A stretch of 64,000 nt of DNA from Clostridium sp. 1001271B_151109_B4. GTDB taxonomy: Bacteria; Bacillota; Clostridia; Clostridiales; Clostridiaceae. Location of the stretch: the NCBI RefSeq assembly GCF_015670405.1, contig NZ_JADPBQ010000009.1, positions 11,157 to 75,156 of the forward strand, given 5' to 3'. The notes under the pieces are model-generated. The model searched no databases. It was not told where the DNA came from and worked only from the letters and a program-made list of their open reading frames with translations. Shown here piece after piece: positions 46,234-55,117 of this stretch. Every line of letters starts with the position of its first letter. Position 1 is the first letter of the stretch. The translations under genes were made by a program, and so were the position numbers.

Positions 46234-47172
46234 TTATAATTTTTTTTGACACATTGCTATATTTCTTTCTTCAGCATATTTCTTATCTTTTTTTAATTGA
46301 GTTATTAACTCTTCAATATTATTAAATTTTACTTCATCTCTAATTCTATCAATGAAGTAAACATTAATTTCTTTTCCATAAATATCACCGTTAAAGTCTA
46401 AAATGTAGGTTTCTATTGTTAAGTCTATCCCATTAACTGTAGGATTATTCCCTATAGATGTAATTCCCTTAAAAAATTTCCCATTTATCTCTACATTTGT
46501 ATAATAAACACCTTTTTTAGGAATAATTTTTTCGCCTTTAACTTCCAAATTAGCTGTTGGAAATCCTATTGTTCTTCCCAATTTCTTACCATCTACAACT
46601 TTTCCTGATAGCATATATGGTCTAGATAGCATATTAAATGCTTTATATACATTTCCTTGCAGTAATTCATTTCTAATAGCTGTTGAACTGATAATCTCAT
46701 CTTTTATCATACATGGTTCCATAATATATAATTTGTAATCATATTTATCTTGAAGTTTCTCTAAAAGTTCAACATTTCCCAAATTTTTATATCCAAATTT
46801 AAAATTAAATCCAACAACAATCCCTTTAACCTTATAATAATCACAAAGCCATTTTATAAATTGCTCTGGCATCATTTTCATAACTTCATCGTCAAAGTCT
46901 TTAAATGCTAGTATATCTATGTCTTTTTCCTCTAAAACCTTAATCTTTTCATCATTACTCATTATTAATTGAACATGGCAATTAGGATTAACAAAAATTC
47001 TAGGATGATTCTTAAAAGTAAAAACTATAGCTCTACCATTATTTTCTTGAGCTAAACTTTTTACTTTTTCTATTAAAGATAAATGCCCTAAATGTAATCC
47101 ATCAAAACTACCTAAAGCTATATAATTATTTTTTTCTTCATTTTTAAGAGTGTTATTATCATATATTAGCAT
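46234..47172 (-). CDS. ribF: Bifunctional riboflavin kinase / FAD synthetase
   Basis: A 312-residue enzyme that makes FMN and then FAD. The N-terminal nucleotidyltransferase domain has ALGSFDGLHLGH (HxGH near residue 29) and SSTAIR; the C-terminal flavokinase has GRTIGFPTANL and NNPTVNG. Normal length. It follows truB by 12 bases in the operon, the usual order in Firmicutes. Confidence 0.97.
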   Translation of the reverse strand: MLIYDNNTLKNEEKNNYIALGSFDGLHLGHLSLIEKVKSLAQENNGRAIVFTFKNHPRIFVNPNCHVQLIMSNDEKIKVLEEKDIDILAFKDFDDEVMKMMPEQFIKWLCDYYKVKGIVVGFNFKFGYKNLGNVELLEKLQDKYDYKLYIMEPCMIKDEIISSTAIRNELLQGNVYKAFNMLSRPYMLSGKVVDGKKLGRTIGFPTANLEVKGEKIIPKKGVYYTNVEINGKFFKGITSIGNNPTVNGIDLTIETYILDFNGDIYGKEINVYFIDRIRDEVKFNNIEELITQLKKDKKYAEERNIAMCQKKL

Positions 47173-47184
47173 TAATTTTTTCTC

Positions 47185-48063
47185 CTATGTGATTAGTAAC
47201 TTCTCTATTTTAAAGCCTAAATCATTTTTCTTACCAAGGCCTATAAAATTATTTTCCTCATCATATACTCTATATAACTTTTCATTTATAACTTTATTTT
47301 TAGTAAATCTATTATCTCCAACTCTAACTCCGTTAATTAGTAAATTAACATATTTTCCATGAACAATAATTTTATCATACTTTTCTAGAGCTTTTTCCAT
47401 AGATAATATATATTGATTTATATTTTCTTTTGTTAAATCATTTATATTAATTGATTCCTCTTGTGAAAACACAGATGTTTTAGCTCTATTTAACTCTGTC
47501 ATAGTTGCAAAAACCCCTAGCTTTTCACCTATATCATAGCATAAACTCCTTATGTAAGTACCTTTAGAACAACTAACCTTCATTGAAACATAAGGATTGT
47601 TAATTTTAATATCTTCTATATTATAAATAGTAATTAATCTTCCTTCTCTTTCAACTTCTATGCCCTTTCTCGCTAACTCATAAAGCCTAACTCCATTTTG
47701 TTTTAAAGCAGAATACATAGGTGGAATTTGTGAATATTCGCCTATAAAACTATTAACAGCTTGAAGTATTTCAACATCTGTTAAATGTTCGCAGTCTCTT
47801 TCTTCTAATATTTCACCTTCTAAATCATAAGTAGTTGTCCTAATTCCTAACTTTAAAGTTACTTCGTATACTTTTTCAGAATTCATAATATAATCTATTA
47901 TTTTAGTTGCTTTCCCTATACAGATTGGCAATACTCCAGTTGCTTCTGGATCTAATGTTCCTGTATGACCAACTTTACCTGTGCCTGCAACTTTTTTTAC
48001 TACTCTTACAGCATCAAAAGATGACATTCCTTTAGGTTTAAAAATATTTAAAACACCATTCAT
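47185..48063 (-). CDS. truB: tRNA pseudouridine(55) synthase
   Basis: A 292-residue enzyme forming pseudouridine 55 in the T-loop of tRNAs. Catalytic Asp38 in GHTGTLDPEATGVLP; YSALKQNGVRLYELARKG and CSKGTYIRSLCYDIG are conserved motifs. Lies three bases after nrnA, before ribF. Confidence 0.97.
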   Translation of the reverse strand: MNGVLNIFKPKGMSSFDAVRVVKKVAGTGKVGHTGTLDPEATGVLPICIGKATKIIDYIMNSEKVYEVTLKLGIRTTTYDLEGEILEERDCEHLTDVEILQAVNSFIGEYSQIPPMYSALKQNGVRLYELARKGIEVEREGRLITIYNIEDIKINNPYVSMKVSCSKGTYIRSLCYDIGEKLGVFATMTELNRAKTSVFSQEESININDLTKENINQYILSMEKALEKYDKIIVHGKYVNLLINGVRVGDNRFTKNKVINEKLYRVYDEENNFIGLGKKNDLGFKIEKLLIT

Positions 48064-48066
48064 CTC

Positions 48067-49041
48067 TTACAACTCTTTCTGTATTTCATTTAATATTTCA
48101 TATTTAGCTTCTTCCATTGATATATTTTTAATTTTTATACCTGAAGCTCTTACATGGCCACCACCACCAAAAATTTCAGCTATTTTTCTTACATCAACGT
48201 AGCTCTTTGCTCTTAAACTTGCTTTAACTCCATCTTCAACTTCTTTAAGTAATAACGTTACTTCTACACCTTTAATTTGAAGTCCATATGAAATTATATC
48301 AGATGTATCACCTACATCTATTCCCAAATCTGCTGTAAAATCTTTATCAATTTCTAACAATGCAACTTTTCCATTTAATATAAGTTGCATACTACTTAAA
48401 GCTTTTCCAACTAATTTTATTCTACTAAAATCTTTATTATCAAAAAGGTTCTGATATATGCTTGTATTATCAACACCTATCTTTTTTAAAGCAGCAGATA
48501 TTGTATGAGTTCGTTCAGTAACATTAGAATGTCTAAATGCACCTGTATCTGTTACTATTGAAGTATATATGCATGTTCCTATCTCCTTTAAAACACTGCT
48601 GTTTTCATCATTAAAAGAAATCCCCATATATCCTAATAATTCAAATACTATTTCTGCAGTTGCTGCAGCTTTTGAATCTATATAATTAATATCTCCATAT
48701 TTATCATTTGAAAGATGATGATCTATATTTATAATTGTACCAGTGAATTCATTTAAATTTGCACTTACTCTCTCTAAATTTCCACAGTCTAATACTACTA
48801 CTATATCTGTATCATTTGTAGCTTCTACAATTTCTCCAACAATTTCTTCAGATCCTTTTAAAAATTTCAAATTATCTGACAAACTATCCTTTGAGATTAC
48901 ATAGCAATTTTTGTTTAAACTTTTTAATCCATTAAGAAGTGCAAGGACACTACCTACAGCATCACCATCAGGTGATACATGGTAGGTAATGCCTATTTTT
49001 TTGCCCCTTAAAATATATTCTGCAATTTGACTTAAAGTCAT
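48067..49041 (-). CDS. nrnA: DHH-family oligoribonuclease / pAp phosphatase
   Basis: A 324-residue DHH/DHHA1 phosphoesterase: HVSPDGDAVGS (His21, Asp25, Asp27), VVLDCG, IDHH, VTDTGAF, and C-terminal GGGGHVRASG. It degrades nanoRNA and 3'-phosphoadenosine 5'-phosphate in relatives. Located between rbfA and truB, a common Firmicutes position. A second, divergent member is at 60675. Confidence 0.93.
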   Translation of the reverse strand: MTLSQIAEYILRGKKIGITYHVSPDGDAVGSVLALLNGLKSLNKNCYVISKDSLSDNLKFLKGSEEIVGEIVEATNDTDIVVVLDCGNLERVSANLNEFTGTIINIDHHLSNDKYGDINYIDSKAAATAEIVFELLGYMGISFNDENSSVLKEIGTCIYTSIVTDTGAFRHSNVTERTHTISAALKKIGVDNTSIYQNLFDNKDFSRIKLVGKALSSMQLILNGKVALLEIDKDFTADLGIDVGDTSDIISYGLQIKGVEVTLLLKEVEDGVKASLRAKSYVDVRKIAEIFGGGGHVRASGIKIKNISMEEAKYEILNEIQKEL

Positions 49042-49042
49042 A

Positions 49043-49393
49043 TTACTTTTCTTTTACCTTTTGAATTAATTCTTCAATATGCATTCCATAATTAATTGAA
49101 TCATCAAGTTCAAATATAATTTGAGGATTATATCTTAAATTAATTCTTTGACCTATTTCTTTTCTTATATATCCACTAGCATTTTTTAAAGCAACAAAAG
49201 TGTTGTTCTTTTCTTCATCATCTTTTCCAAAAATACTTACAAATACTTTTGCATATCTTAAATCCTTTGTTACTTTAACATCAGTAACTGATACCATAGC
49301 AGTAAGTCTAGGATCTTTGATTTCATTTTGTATTATATTACTAATTTCTCTTTTTACTTCTTCGTTTATTCTTCCACCTCTATAGTTAGCCAT
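49043..49393 (-). CDS. rbfA: Ribosome-binding factor A
   Basis: A 116-residue KH-fold protein needed for 16S rRNA 5'-end maturation. NYRGGRINEEVKREISNIIQNEIKDPRL and YAKVFVSIFG are typical. AGAGGTG precedes the ATG; next to infB and overlapping closely with nrnA (one base gap). Confidence 0.97.
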   Translation of the reverse strand: MANYRGGRINEEVKREISNIIQNEIKDPRLTAMVSVTDVKVTKDLRYAKVFVSIFGKDDEEKNNTFVALKNASGYIRKEIGQRINLRYNPQIIFELDDSINYGMHIEELIQKVKEK

Positions 49394-49405
49394 TTAAAAC
49401 ACCTC

Positions 49406-51475
49406 TTAAAGCTCTTTTCTTTTAATAGCTTCCATTGTAAATGATTCTATAATATCGCCTTCTTTAAGGTCGTTGAACTTTTCAACGCTTAAACCACATT
49501 CATATCCTCTAGCAACTTCCTTAGCATCATCTTTAAATCTCTTTAATGAAGCTAATGTTGATTCAAATATAACTATACCATCTCTGATAACTCTAATTTC
49601 AGAATTTCTAACAATTTTTCCATCAATAACATAACATCCAGCTATAGTACCAACATTTGAAATCTTATAAGTCATTCTTACTTCGGCTTTACCATTTACA
49701 ACTTCTTTATATTCTGGCTCAAGCATACCAATCATAGCAGATTTAACATCTTCAATTGCATCATAGATAATTCTATATGTCTTTATCTCGATACCTTCTT
49801 TTTCTGCTTGAACTGTAGCCTTTCCATCTGGTCTTACATTAAATCCAATTACTAATGCATTTGAAGCAGCAGCAAGTGTAACATCAGTTTCTGTTATTGC
49901 TCCAACAGCACCATGAATAACTCTTACTTTAACATCATCAGTAGATAACTTTTCTAATGATTGTCTTATTGCTTCAACTGAACCTTGAACGTCAGCTTTA
50001 ACAACTATTGCTAATTCTTTAACTTTACCTTCTTGGATTTGGCTATATAAATCTTCTAAAGATACTCTGTTTGATGCTTGATGACTATCAGCTTTGATTT
50101 TTTGTTTTCTTAATTCAGCCATATTTCTTGCTGTTTTTTCATCTTTACAAACAATAAATCTATCTCCCGCAGATGGAACTTCAGAAAGACCTAATATTTC
50201 AACTGGAATAGATGGTCCAGCACTCTTAATTTTCTTACCTTTATCATCAAACATAGCTCTAATTCTACCATAAGTTGAACCAACTAATAATGAATCACCT
50301 ACATTTAATGTACCATTTTGAATAAGTAAAGATGCTACTGCTCCTCTACCCTTATCAAGCTTAGCTTCTATAACTGTTCCCTTAGCTTTTCTATTAGGAT
50401 CAGCTTTTAATTCTTGCATTTCAGAAGTTAATAAAACCATTTCTAATAAGCTTTCTAAGTTTTCTCCTGTCTTTGCTGAAACTGGAACACATATAGTATC
50501 TCCACCCCAGTCTTCTGAAACTAAACCATATTCAGTTAATTCTTGCTTAACTCTATCAATATTTGCTCCTGGTCTATCAATCTTATTGATTGCAACAATC
50601 ATAGGAACCTCTGCCGCTTTACAGTGGTTTATTGCTTCTTTAGTTTGTGGCATTATACCATCATCAGCAGCAACAACTAATATAACTATATCAGTAACTT
50701 GTGCTCCTCTAGCTCTCATAGCTGTGAAAGCTTCATGTCCTGGAGTATCTAAGAATGTAATCTTTTCACCATTTAAAGAAACTGTATAAGCCCCTATATG
50801 TTGAGTGATTCCACCTGCTTCACTACTTGTAACTTTTGCATGTCTAATAGCATCTAAAAGTGATGTCTTACCATGGTCAACGTGTCCCATGATAGTAACT
50901 ATTGGAGGTCTCTTTTCTAAGTTTTCTTCAACAACATCTGTTTCTTCTTCAAATGCTTCTAATTCTGTTTCTTCTTCTTTCTTTTCAACTAAAACTTCAT
51001 ATTTTTCACAAAGTTTTTCTGCTGTAGAGAAGTCTATTTCTTGGTTAACCCCAGCCATTACACCTAAGAATATTAAATTTCTTATAACATCTGTAGTTGG
51101 TTTACCAAGCTTTTCACATAATTCTTTAACTGTAATTGTTTCACCTATTTCGATTACTCCGCCTGCAGCCTCTGCATTTCTTTCAACTTCTTCAAGTTCT
51201 AATTCTCTTTTAGTCTTTTTCTTTTTTCTTACACCTTTATTAAGTGATTCAGCTAACTCATCTTCATATTCATCAACAAGGCTTTTCTTTCCTTCTTCTG
51301 AATTATCTTTGTTTGCATCACCTAATAATTCTGTTATAAGCTTAGCATCTTCATCTTCAATCACACTCATATGATTCTTAACTTCGACACCAAATTCTTC
51401 CATCAATAAATTTATTAATTCCTTTGAGCCTACATTCAGCTCTTTTGCCAATTCATATACTCTAATCTTTGACAA
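49406..51475 (-). CDS. infB: Translation initiation factor IF-2
   Basis: A 689-residue GTPase that places fMet-tRNA on the 30S subunit. N-terminal IF2_N helices ([15 protein letters not shown]), a charged linker, a second IF2_N motif (about 115-165), G1 GHVDHGKT (about 195-202), G3 DTPGHEAF, G4 NKID, and C-terminal beta and C2 domains. The frame can begin at a GTG (51484), but that GTG is part of the GGGGGTGA ribosome site; the TTG at 51475 is correctly spaced and gives the family N-terminus. Confidence 0.97.
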   Translation of the reverse strand: MSKIRVYELAKELNVGSKELINLLMEEFGVEVKNHMSVIEDEDAKLITELLGDANKDNSEEGKKSLVDEYEDELAESLNKGVRKKKKTKRELELEEVERNAEAAGGVIEIGETITVKELCEKLGKPTTDVIRNLIFLGVMAGVNQEIDFSTAEKLCEKYEVLVEKKEEETELEAFEEETDVVEENLEKRPPIVTIMGHVDHGKTSLLDAIRHAKVTSSEAGGITQHIGAYTVSLNGEKITFLDTPGHEAFTAMRARGAQVTDIVILVVAADDGIMPQTKEAINHCKAAEVPMIVAINKIDRPGANIDRVKQELTEYGLVSEDWGGDTICVPVSAKTGENLESLLEMVLLTSEMQELKADPNRKAKGTVIEAKLDKGRGAVASLLIQNGTLNVGDSLLVGSTYGRIRAMFDDKGKKIKSAGPSIPVEILGLSEVPSAGDRFIVCKDEKTARNMAELRKQKIKADSHQASNRVSLEDLYSQIQEGKVKELAIVVKADVQGSVEAIRQSLEKLSTDDVKVRVIHGAVGAITETDVTLAAASNALVIGFNVRPDGKATVQAEKEGIEIKTYRIIYDAIEDVKSAMIGMLEPEYKEVVNGKAEVRMTYKISNVGTIAGCYVIDGKIVRNSEIRVIRDGIVIFESTLASLKRFKDDAKEVARGYECGLSVEKFNDLKEGDIIESFTMEAIKRKEL

Positions 51476-51490
51476 TAAAATCACCCCCGG

Positions 51491-51805
51491 TTAATTTCTT
51501 CCTTCTTCATTTTGGTATAAGGATATTAATTTTTTAGCCATATTTTTATCTATTACAGCCAAAACTTTGATTTCCTCTCTCCCAATTGGGTTTCCTAGTT
51601 GTTCTTTTGAAAAGCCTTCTATAAGAGGAATTTGCTTTTCTGCACAGTGATTCCTGAACTTCTTTTTAGTACTATTAGAAGCATCATCACTCAATATAAC
51701 AAGATGAAACTTAATTCTATTACGTTGTTCATCACACTTGCTATATCCTTCAATTAAATTCCCAGATCTTTTGGCAAGACCTAAAAAATTAAAAAACTTA
51801 TTCAT
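51491..51805 (-). CDS. ylxQ: L7Ae-family K-turn RNA-binding protein YlxQ
   Basis: A 104-residue L7Ae/L30e-like protein (FLGLAKRSGNLIEGY; LVILSDDASNSTKKKFRNHC; IGREEIKVLAVID). Relatives bind kink-turn RNA. Its start overlaps the ylxR end by eight bases, so translation is coupled; infB follows. Standard operon position. Confidence 0.92.
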   Translation of the reverse strand: MNKFFNFLGLAKRSGNLIEGYSKCDEQRNRIKFHLVILSDDASNSTKKKFRNHCAEKQIPLIEGFSKEQLGNPIGREEIKVLAVIDKNMAKKLISLYQNEEGRN

Positions 51806-52064
51806 TAACTATCTCTTCCCTTAATCTGTTGTATATTTCTTCATCTATTGCAACATCAAGGTTTCTGCTTAATCGCTTAGCTTTAAAAGCCTTTTCTAAG
51901 CATTCTATATCCTTACAAATATAAGCACCTCTACCTGCCTTTTTTCCTGTTAAATCAACAGAAACTTCACCTTCTTGGCTCTTAACCACTCTAATAAGTT
52001 CCTTTTTAGGCTTCATCTCCATGCAACCTGTGCACATTCTTAAAGGTATTTTCTTTACTTTCAT
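51798..52064 (-). CDS. ylxR: YlxR / RnpM family RNA-binding protein
   Basis: An 88-residue basic protein with the YlxR signature RMCTGCMEMKPKKELIRVV and GKKAGRGAYICKD. The Bacillus homologue has been reported to bind and modulate RNase P (RnpM). Between nusA and ylxQ; coupled to the latter. Confidence 0.93.
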   Translation of the reverse strand: MKVKKIPLRMCTGCMEMKPKKELIRVVKSQEGEVSVDLTGKKAGRGAYICKDIECLEKAFKAKRLSRNLDVAIDEEIYNRLREEIVNE

Positions 52065-52076
52065 AAAAAAATCCCC

Positions 52077-53156
52077 CTATTCCTCTATTGATTCTGTTGT
52101 TTCTACCGCTGCTTCTGCTTGTGACTTACTCTTAATATCTATTTTCCAATTTGTTAATTTTGCAGCTAATCTTACATTCTGTCCTTCTTTACCAATAGCA
52201 AGTGATAATTGATTATCATCAACAACTACTTTTGCAGATTTATTATCTTCATCAACAGTTACGCTTAAAACCTTAGCTGGGCTTAAAGAACTTGCAATAA
52301 ACTCTTCTGGATTCTTGCTCCATTTTATTATATCAATCTTTTCACCTTTAAGCTCGTTAACTATATTTTGAACTCTTGCTCCCTTAGGTCCAACACATGC
52401 ACCCATTGGATCAACATTTTCATCATGAGAAATAACTGCTATCTTACTTCTTGAACCAGCTTCTCTAGAGATACTCTTTATTTCAACAACACCTTCATAT
52501 ATTTCAGGTACTTCTAATTCAAATAATCTCTTAACTAGACCTGGATGTGTTCTAGAAACTATAATTTGAGCTCCTTTTGGAGTGTTTTTAACTTCAACAA
52601 CATATAATTTAATCTTTTCGTTAAACTTATATCTTTCTCTTGGAATTTGTTCATTTGGTCCAATTGCAGTTTCAAGTTTTCCAATATTAACAAAAACATT
52701 TCCTTTATCTTCTCTTAGAACTGTTCCAGTAATAATATCATATTCTTTTTCTTTATATTCACCATAGATTATGCTTCTTTCAGCTTCTCTAATTCTTTGA
52801 GTAACTACACCTTTAGCAAGTTGTGCCGCAACTCTTCCAAAATTCTTTGGAGTAACTTCAAAATCAACAATATCATCTAAGTCATAAGTAGGTTTTATTT
52901 CTTGAGCTTCTTCTAACCCTATTTCAGTAATATTATCAAAAACTTCTTCTACTACAACTTTTTGAGAATAAACGTGTATTTCACCGCTTTCTCTATCAAT
53001 TGTTACCTTAACATTTTGCGCTGATGATGTTGGTCCAGCATAATTCTTCTTATATGCAGCAACTAACGCATCCTCTATTGTTGTGAATAATAAATCTTCA
53101 CTAATACCTTTATCTTTTACTATTTCTTTAAGAGCACCTATAAACTCTTGGTTCAT
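52077..53156 (-). CDS. nusA: Transcription termination/antitermination factor NusA
   Basis: A 359-residue NusA of the short Gram-positive type, with N-terminal RNA polymerase-binding domain (NQEFIGALKEIVKDKGIS), S1 (about 135-200; GTVLREDKGNVFVNIG), KH1 and KH2 (DPMGACVGPKGARVQNI; SLAIGKEGQNVRLAAKLTNWKIDI). It lacks the C-terminal acidic repeats of E. coli, as usual in Firmicutes. AAGGAGGG precedes the ATG. Second gene of the operon. Confidence 0.97.
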   Translation of the reverse strand: MNQEFIGALKEIVKDKGISEDLLFTTIEDALVAAYKKNYAGPTSSAQNVKVTIDRESGEIHVYSQKVVVEEVFDNITEIGLEEAQEIKPTYDLDDIVDFEVTPKNFGRVAAQLAKGVVTQRIREAERSIIYGEYKEKEYDIITGTVLREDKGNVFVNIGKLETAIGPNEQIPRERYKFNEKIKLYVVEVKNTPKGAQIIVSRTHPGLVKRLFELEVPEIYEGVVEIKSISREAGSRSKIAVISHDENVDPMGACVGPKGARVQNIVNELKGEKIDIIKWSKNPEEFIASSLSPAKVLSVTVDEDNKSAKVVVDDNQLSLAIGKEGQNVRLAAKLTNWKIDIKSKSQAEAAVETTESIEE

Positions 53157-53173
53157 CTTAAATACCCTCCTTA

Positions 53174-53632
53174 CTATATTTCCCCTTCAATATTTGCAGA
53201 CTTAATTTTATCCTTAGGAATATTCATTAAGTTTTCTGCTTCAACAACTATACTATCATCATTAACTTCTTTTAAAATACCTTTAACATTCTTTTTCCCA
53301 TCAATAGATTTAGTGAATCTAACCATTACTTCTCTTCCTATAAATCTCTTATAGTGATTTTCAGTAAATAAAGTTCTATTTAATCCTGGTGATGATACTT
53401 CTAAGAAATATGGATCTTTAATTGGATCCTTTTCATCCATAAGGTCACTAACTCTTCTTGAAAGAGCTTCACAATCACTTAAAGTGATGCCGCCATCTTT
53501 TTCTATATATATTCTTAAATAGAATTCTCCATTTTCCTTAACATATTCGATATGATATATATCATAGTTAAGTTCTTCTGCTATGGGGTTAACCATTTCA
53601 TAAATTTCATTAACTAAGGCATCAATTTTCAT
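53174..53632 (-). CDS. rimP: Ribosome maturation factor RimP
   Basis: A 152-residue 30S assembly factor (YDIYHIEYVKENGEFYLRIYIEKDGGITLSDCEALSRRVSDLMDEKDPI; YFLEVSSPGLNR). The frame opens with TTG at 53650, but AAAGGAGG lies in that extension and serves the ATG at 53632. First gene of the nusA operon; its leader contains tandem hairpins that may regulate the whole operon. Confidence 0.96.
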   Translation of the reverse strand: MKIDALVNEIYEMVNPIAEELNYDIYHIEYVKENGEFYLRIYIEKDGGITLSDCEALSRRVSDLMDEKDPIKDPYFLEVSSPGLNRTLFTENHYKRFIGREVMVRFTKSIDGKKNVKGILKEVNDDSIVVEAENLMNIPKDKIKSANIEGEI

Positions 53633-53689
53633 AATTATCCTCCTTTGCAATATTCAATTTTTAAGTAGTTTAAAAAATAGATATGTAAA

Positions 53690-53805
53690 AACGCAACTAA
53701 AAAAGTAGTTGCGTTCAAATAGAAAGAGCGGGAACCTGCCCCACTCTACTTTTTTTAGCTATTAGTAAATTACTTCTTTATACATACTAACATACTTTAC
53801 TAATA
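53690..53805 (-). promoter_or_regulatory. Structured leader with two tandem terminator-like hairpins before rimP
   Basis: Three hairpins in minus-strand order: ATTAGTAAA with its complement (53797-53805/53761-53769); AGAGTGGG with CCCGCTCT (53747-53740/53732-53725, one G-U pair, U-rich tail); and AACGCAACTA with TAGTTGCGTT (53715-53706/53699-53690) followed by TTTTT, an evident intrinsic terminator. They stand 58-170 bases before the rimP ATG in a 277-base gap. They may simply end the aminotransferase transcript or form an attenuator of the rimP-nusA operon; no convincing promoter was found after them. Confidence 0.6.
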
Positions 53806-53909
53806 AATACAAGGGGCTAAGCAACATTTAAGTTCCCCATTTTAAACTTACCCTAAATTCAATCTTTTTATTCACTAATAATTGTTAATATAAATAATTT
53901 TAAATCAAT

Positions 53910-55097
53910 CTATTTTTTGTATTGTTTCATTAAGCTATCAAAAGCTTTTAATGACCTCTTTATCTTTTCATATGATATACAATAAGATAGTCTAAAATAT
54001 CCTGGGCATCCAAATGTTTTACCTGGAACAGCTAAGATGTTAAACTTCTTTGCTTCTTCACAGAACTTAACATCATCCTCTATCGGCGCCTTAGGAAATA
54101 AATAAAATGCACCTTCTGGTTTCATGCATTCAAACCCTATACTAATTAAATGGTTATATAGTAGATCTCTATTTTTCCTATATATATCAGCATTAATCTC
54201 TAAGTTTAAACTTTCCTTAATTACCTTTTGAAAAAGTGATGGTGCATTAACAAATCCTAATATTCTGTTTGATATATTCAATGCAGAAACTATTTCATCA
54301 AAGTCCTTAATTTTAGAATTAACAACAATATATCCTATTCTTTCACCTGGTAAGGATAATGACTTACTATATGAATATCCAATAAATGAATTATCATAAT
54401 ATTTTAATGCACATGGAACCTTTGCATTATCATATACAATCTCTCTATATGGTTCATCAGAAATTAAATATATATCTTGCTTAAATTCTTCTTCTTTTTG
54501 TCTCAATATAGCTGATAATTCTTTAATAGTATCTTCACTATATATAACGCCACTTGGATTGTTAGGAGAATTTATAATAATAGCTTTAGTATTTTGACTA
54601 ATTTCATTTTTTAACTCCATTAAATTTGGTTGAAAATTATTAGTATCCGCTGATATAATCTTAACTTTCCCCTGAAAATTATTTACATAATTAACATACT
54701 CACCAAAAAAAGGCGCAAATACAATTACCTCATCACCTGGATTTAATAAACTTTTTAAAATAATATTTAATCCACCAGCTGCCCCACATGTCATAATAAT
54801 ATTTTCATAACTTAGCTCGATATTTTCTTTTTCCTTTATATTTTGAGCTATAGCTTCTCTTACATCTTCATAACCAGAGTTATTCATATATCCATGTACT
54901 GTATTAGGATTTTCTTCATTTAATATTTTAGTTATTATATCCTTTATCTCATTAGGTGGTTCCACATTTGGATTACCTATACTGTAATCAAAAACATTCT
55001 CTTCTCCATAAATACTCGAAAGCCTTTTTCCCTCTTCAAACATTGCTCTAATTGTAGAGCTATTAGCAACCATAGTTTTCATCTTATTAGAAATCAT
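53910..55097 (-). CDS. PLP-dependent class I/II aminotransferase
   Basis: A 395-residue fold-type I aminotransferase of the aspartate aminotransferase group. N180 in SPNNPSG, Asp214 in ISDEPYREI, Schiff-base Lys245 in SYSKSLSLPGERIGY, and the Arg near the C-terminus in FRLSYCIS. Clostridial relatives are annotated as aspartate or aromatic aminotransferase; substrate not decidable. It is 20 bases after the S24/P-loop gene on the same strand, likely co-transcribed. Confidence 0.9.
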   Translation of the reverse strand: MISNKMKTMVANSSTIRAMFEEGKRLSSIYGEENVFDYSIGNPNVEPPNEIKDIITKILNEENPNTVHGYMNNSGYEDVREAIAQNIKEKENIELSYENIIMTCGAAGGLNIILKSLLNPGDEVIVFAPFFGEYVNYVNNFQGKVKIISADTNNFQPNLMELKNEISQNTKAIIINSPNNPSGVIYSEDTIKELSAILRQKEEEFKQDIYLISDEPYREIVYDNAKVPCALKYYDNSFIGYSYSKSLSLPGERIGYIVVNSKIKDFDEIVSALNISNRILGFVNAPSLFQKVIKESLNLEINADIYRKNRDLLYNHLISIGFECMKPEGAFYLFPKAPIEDDVKFCEEAKKFNILAVPGKTFGCPGYFRLSYCISYEKIKRSLKAFDSLMKQYKK

Positions 55098-55117
55098 TTT
55101 TAGCCCCCATTAATATA

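Noticed and set aside
53720-53750. T-box riboswitch in the rimP leader, suggested by GTGGGGCAGGTTCCCGC
   Set aside because: The T-box antiterminator consensus AGGGTGGNACCGCG is not matched and no specifier loop or stem I can be drawn; it is an ordinary hairpin.
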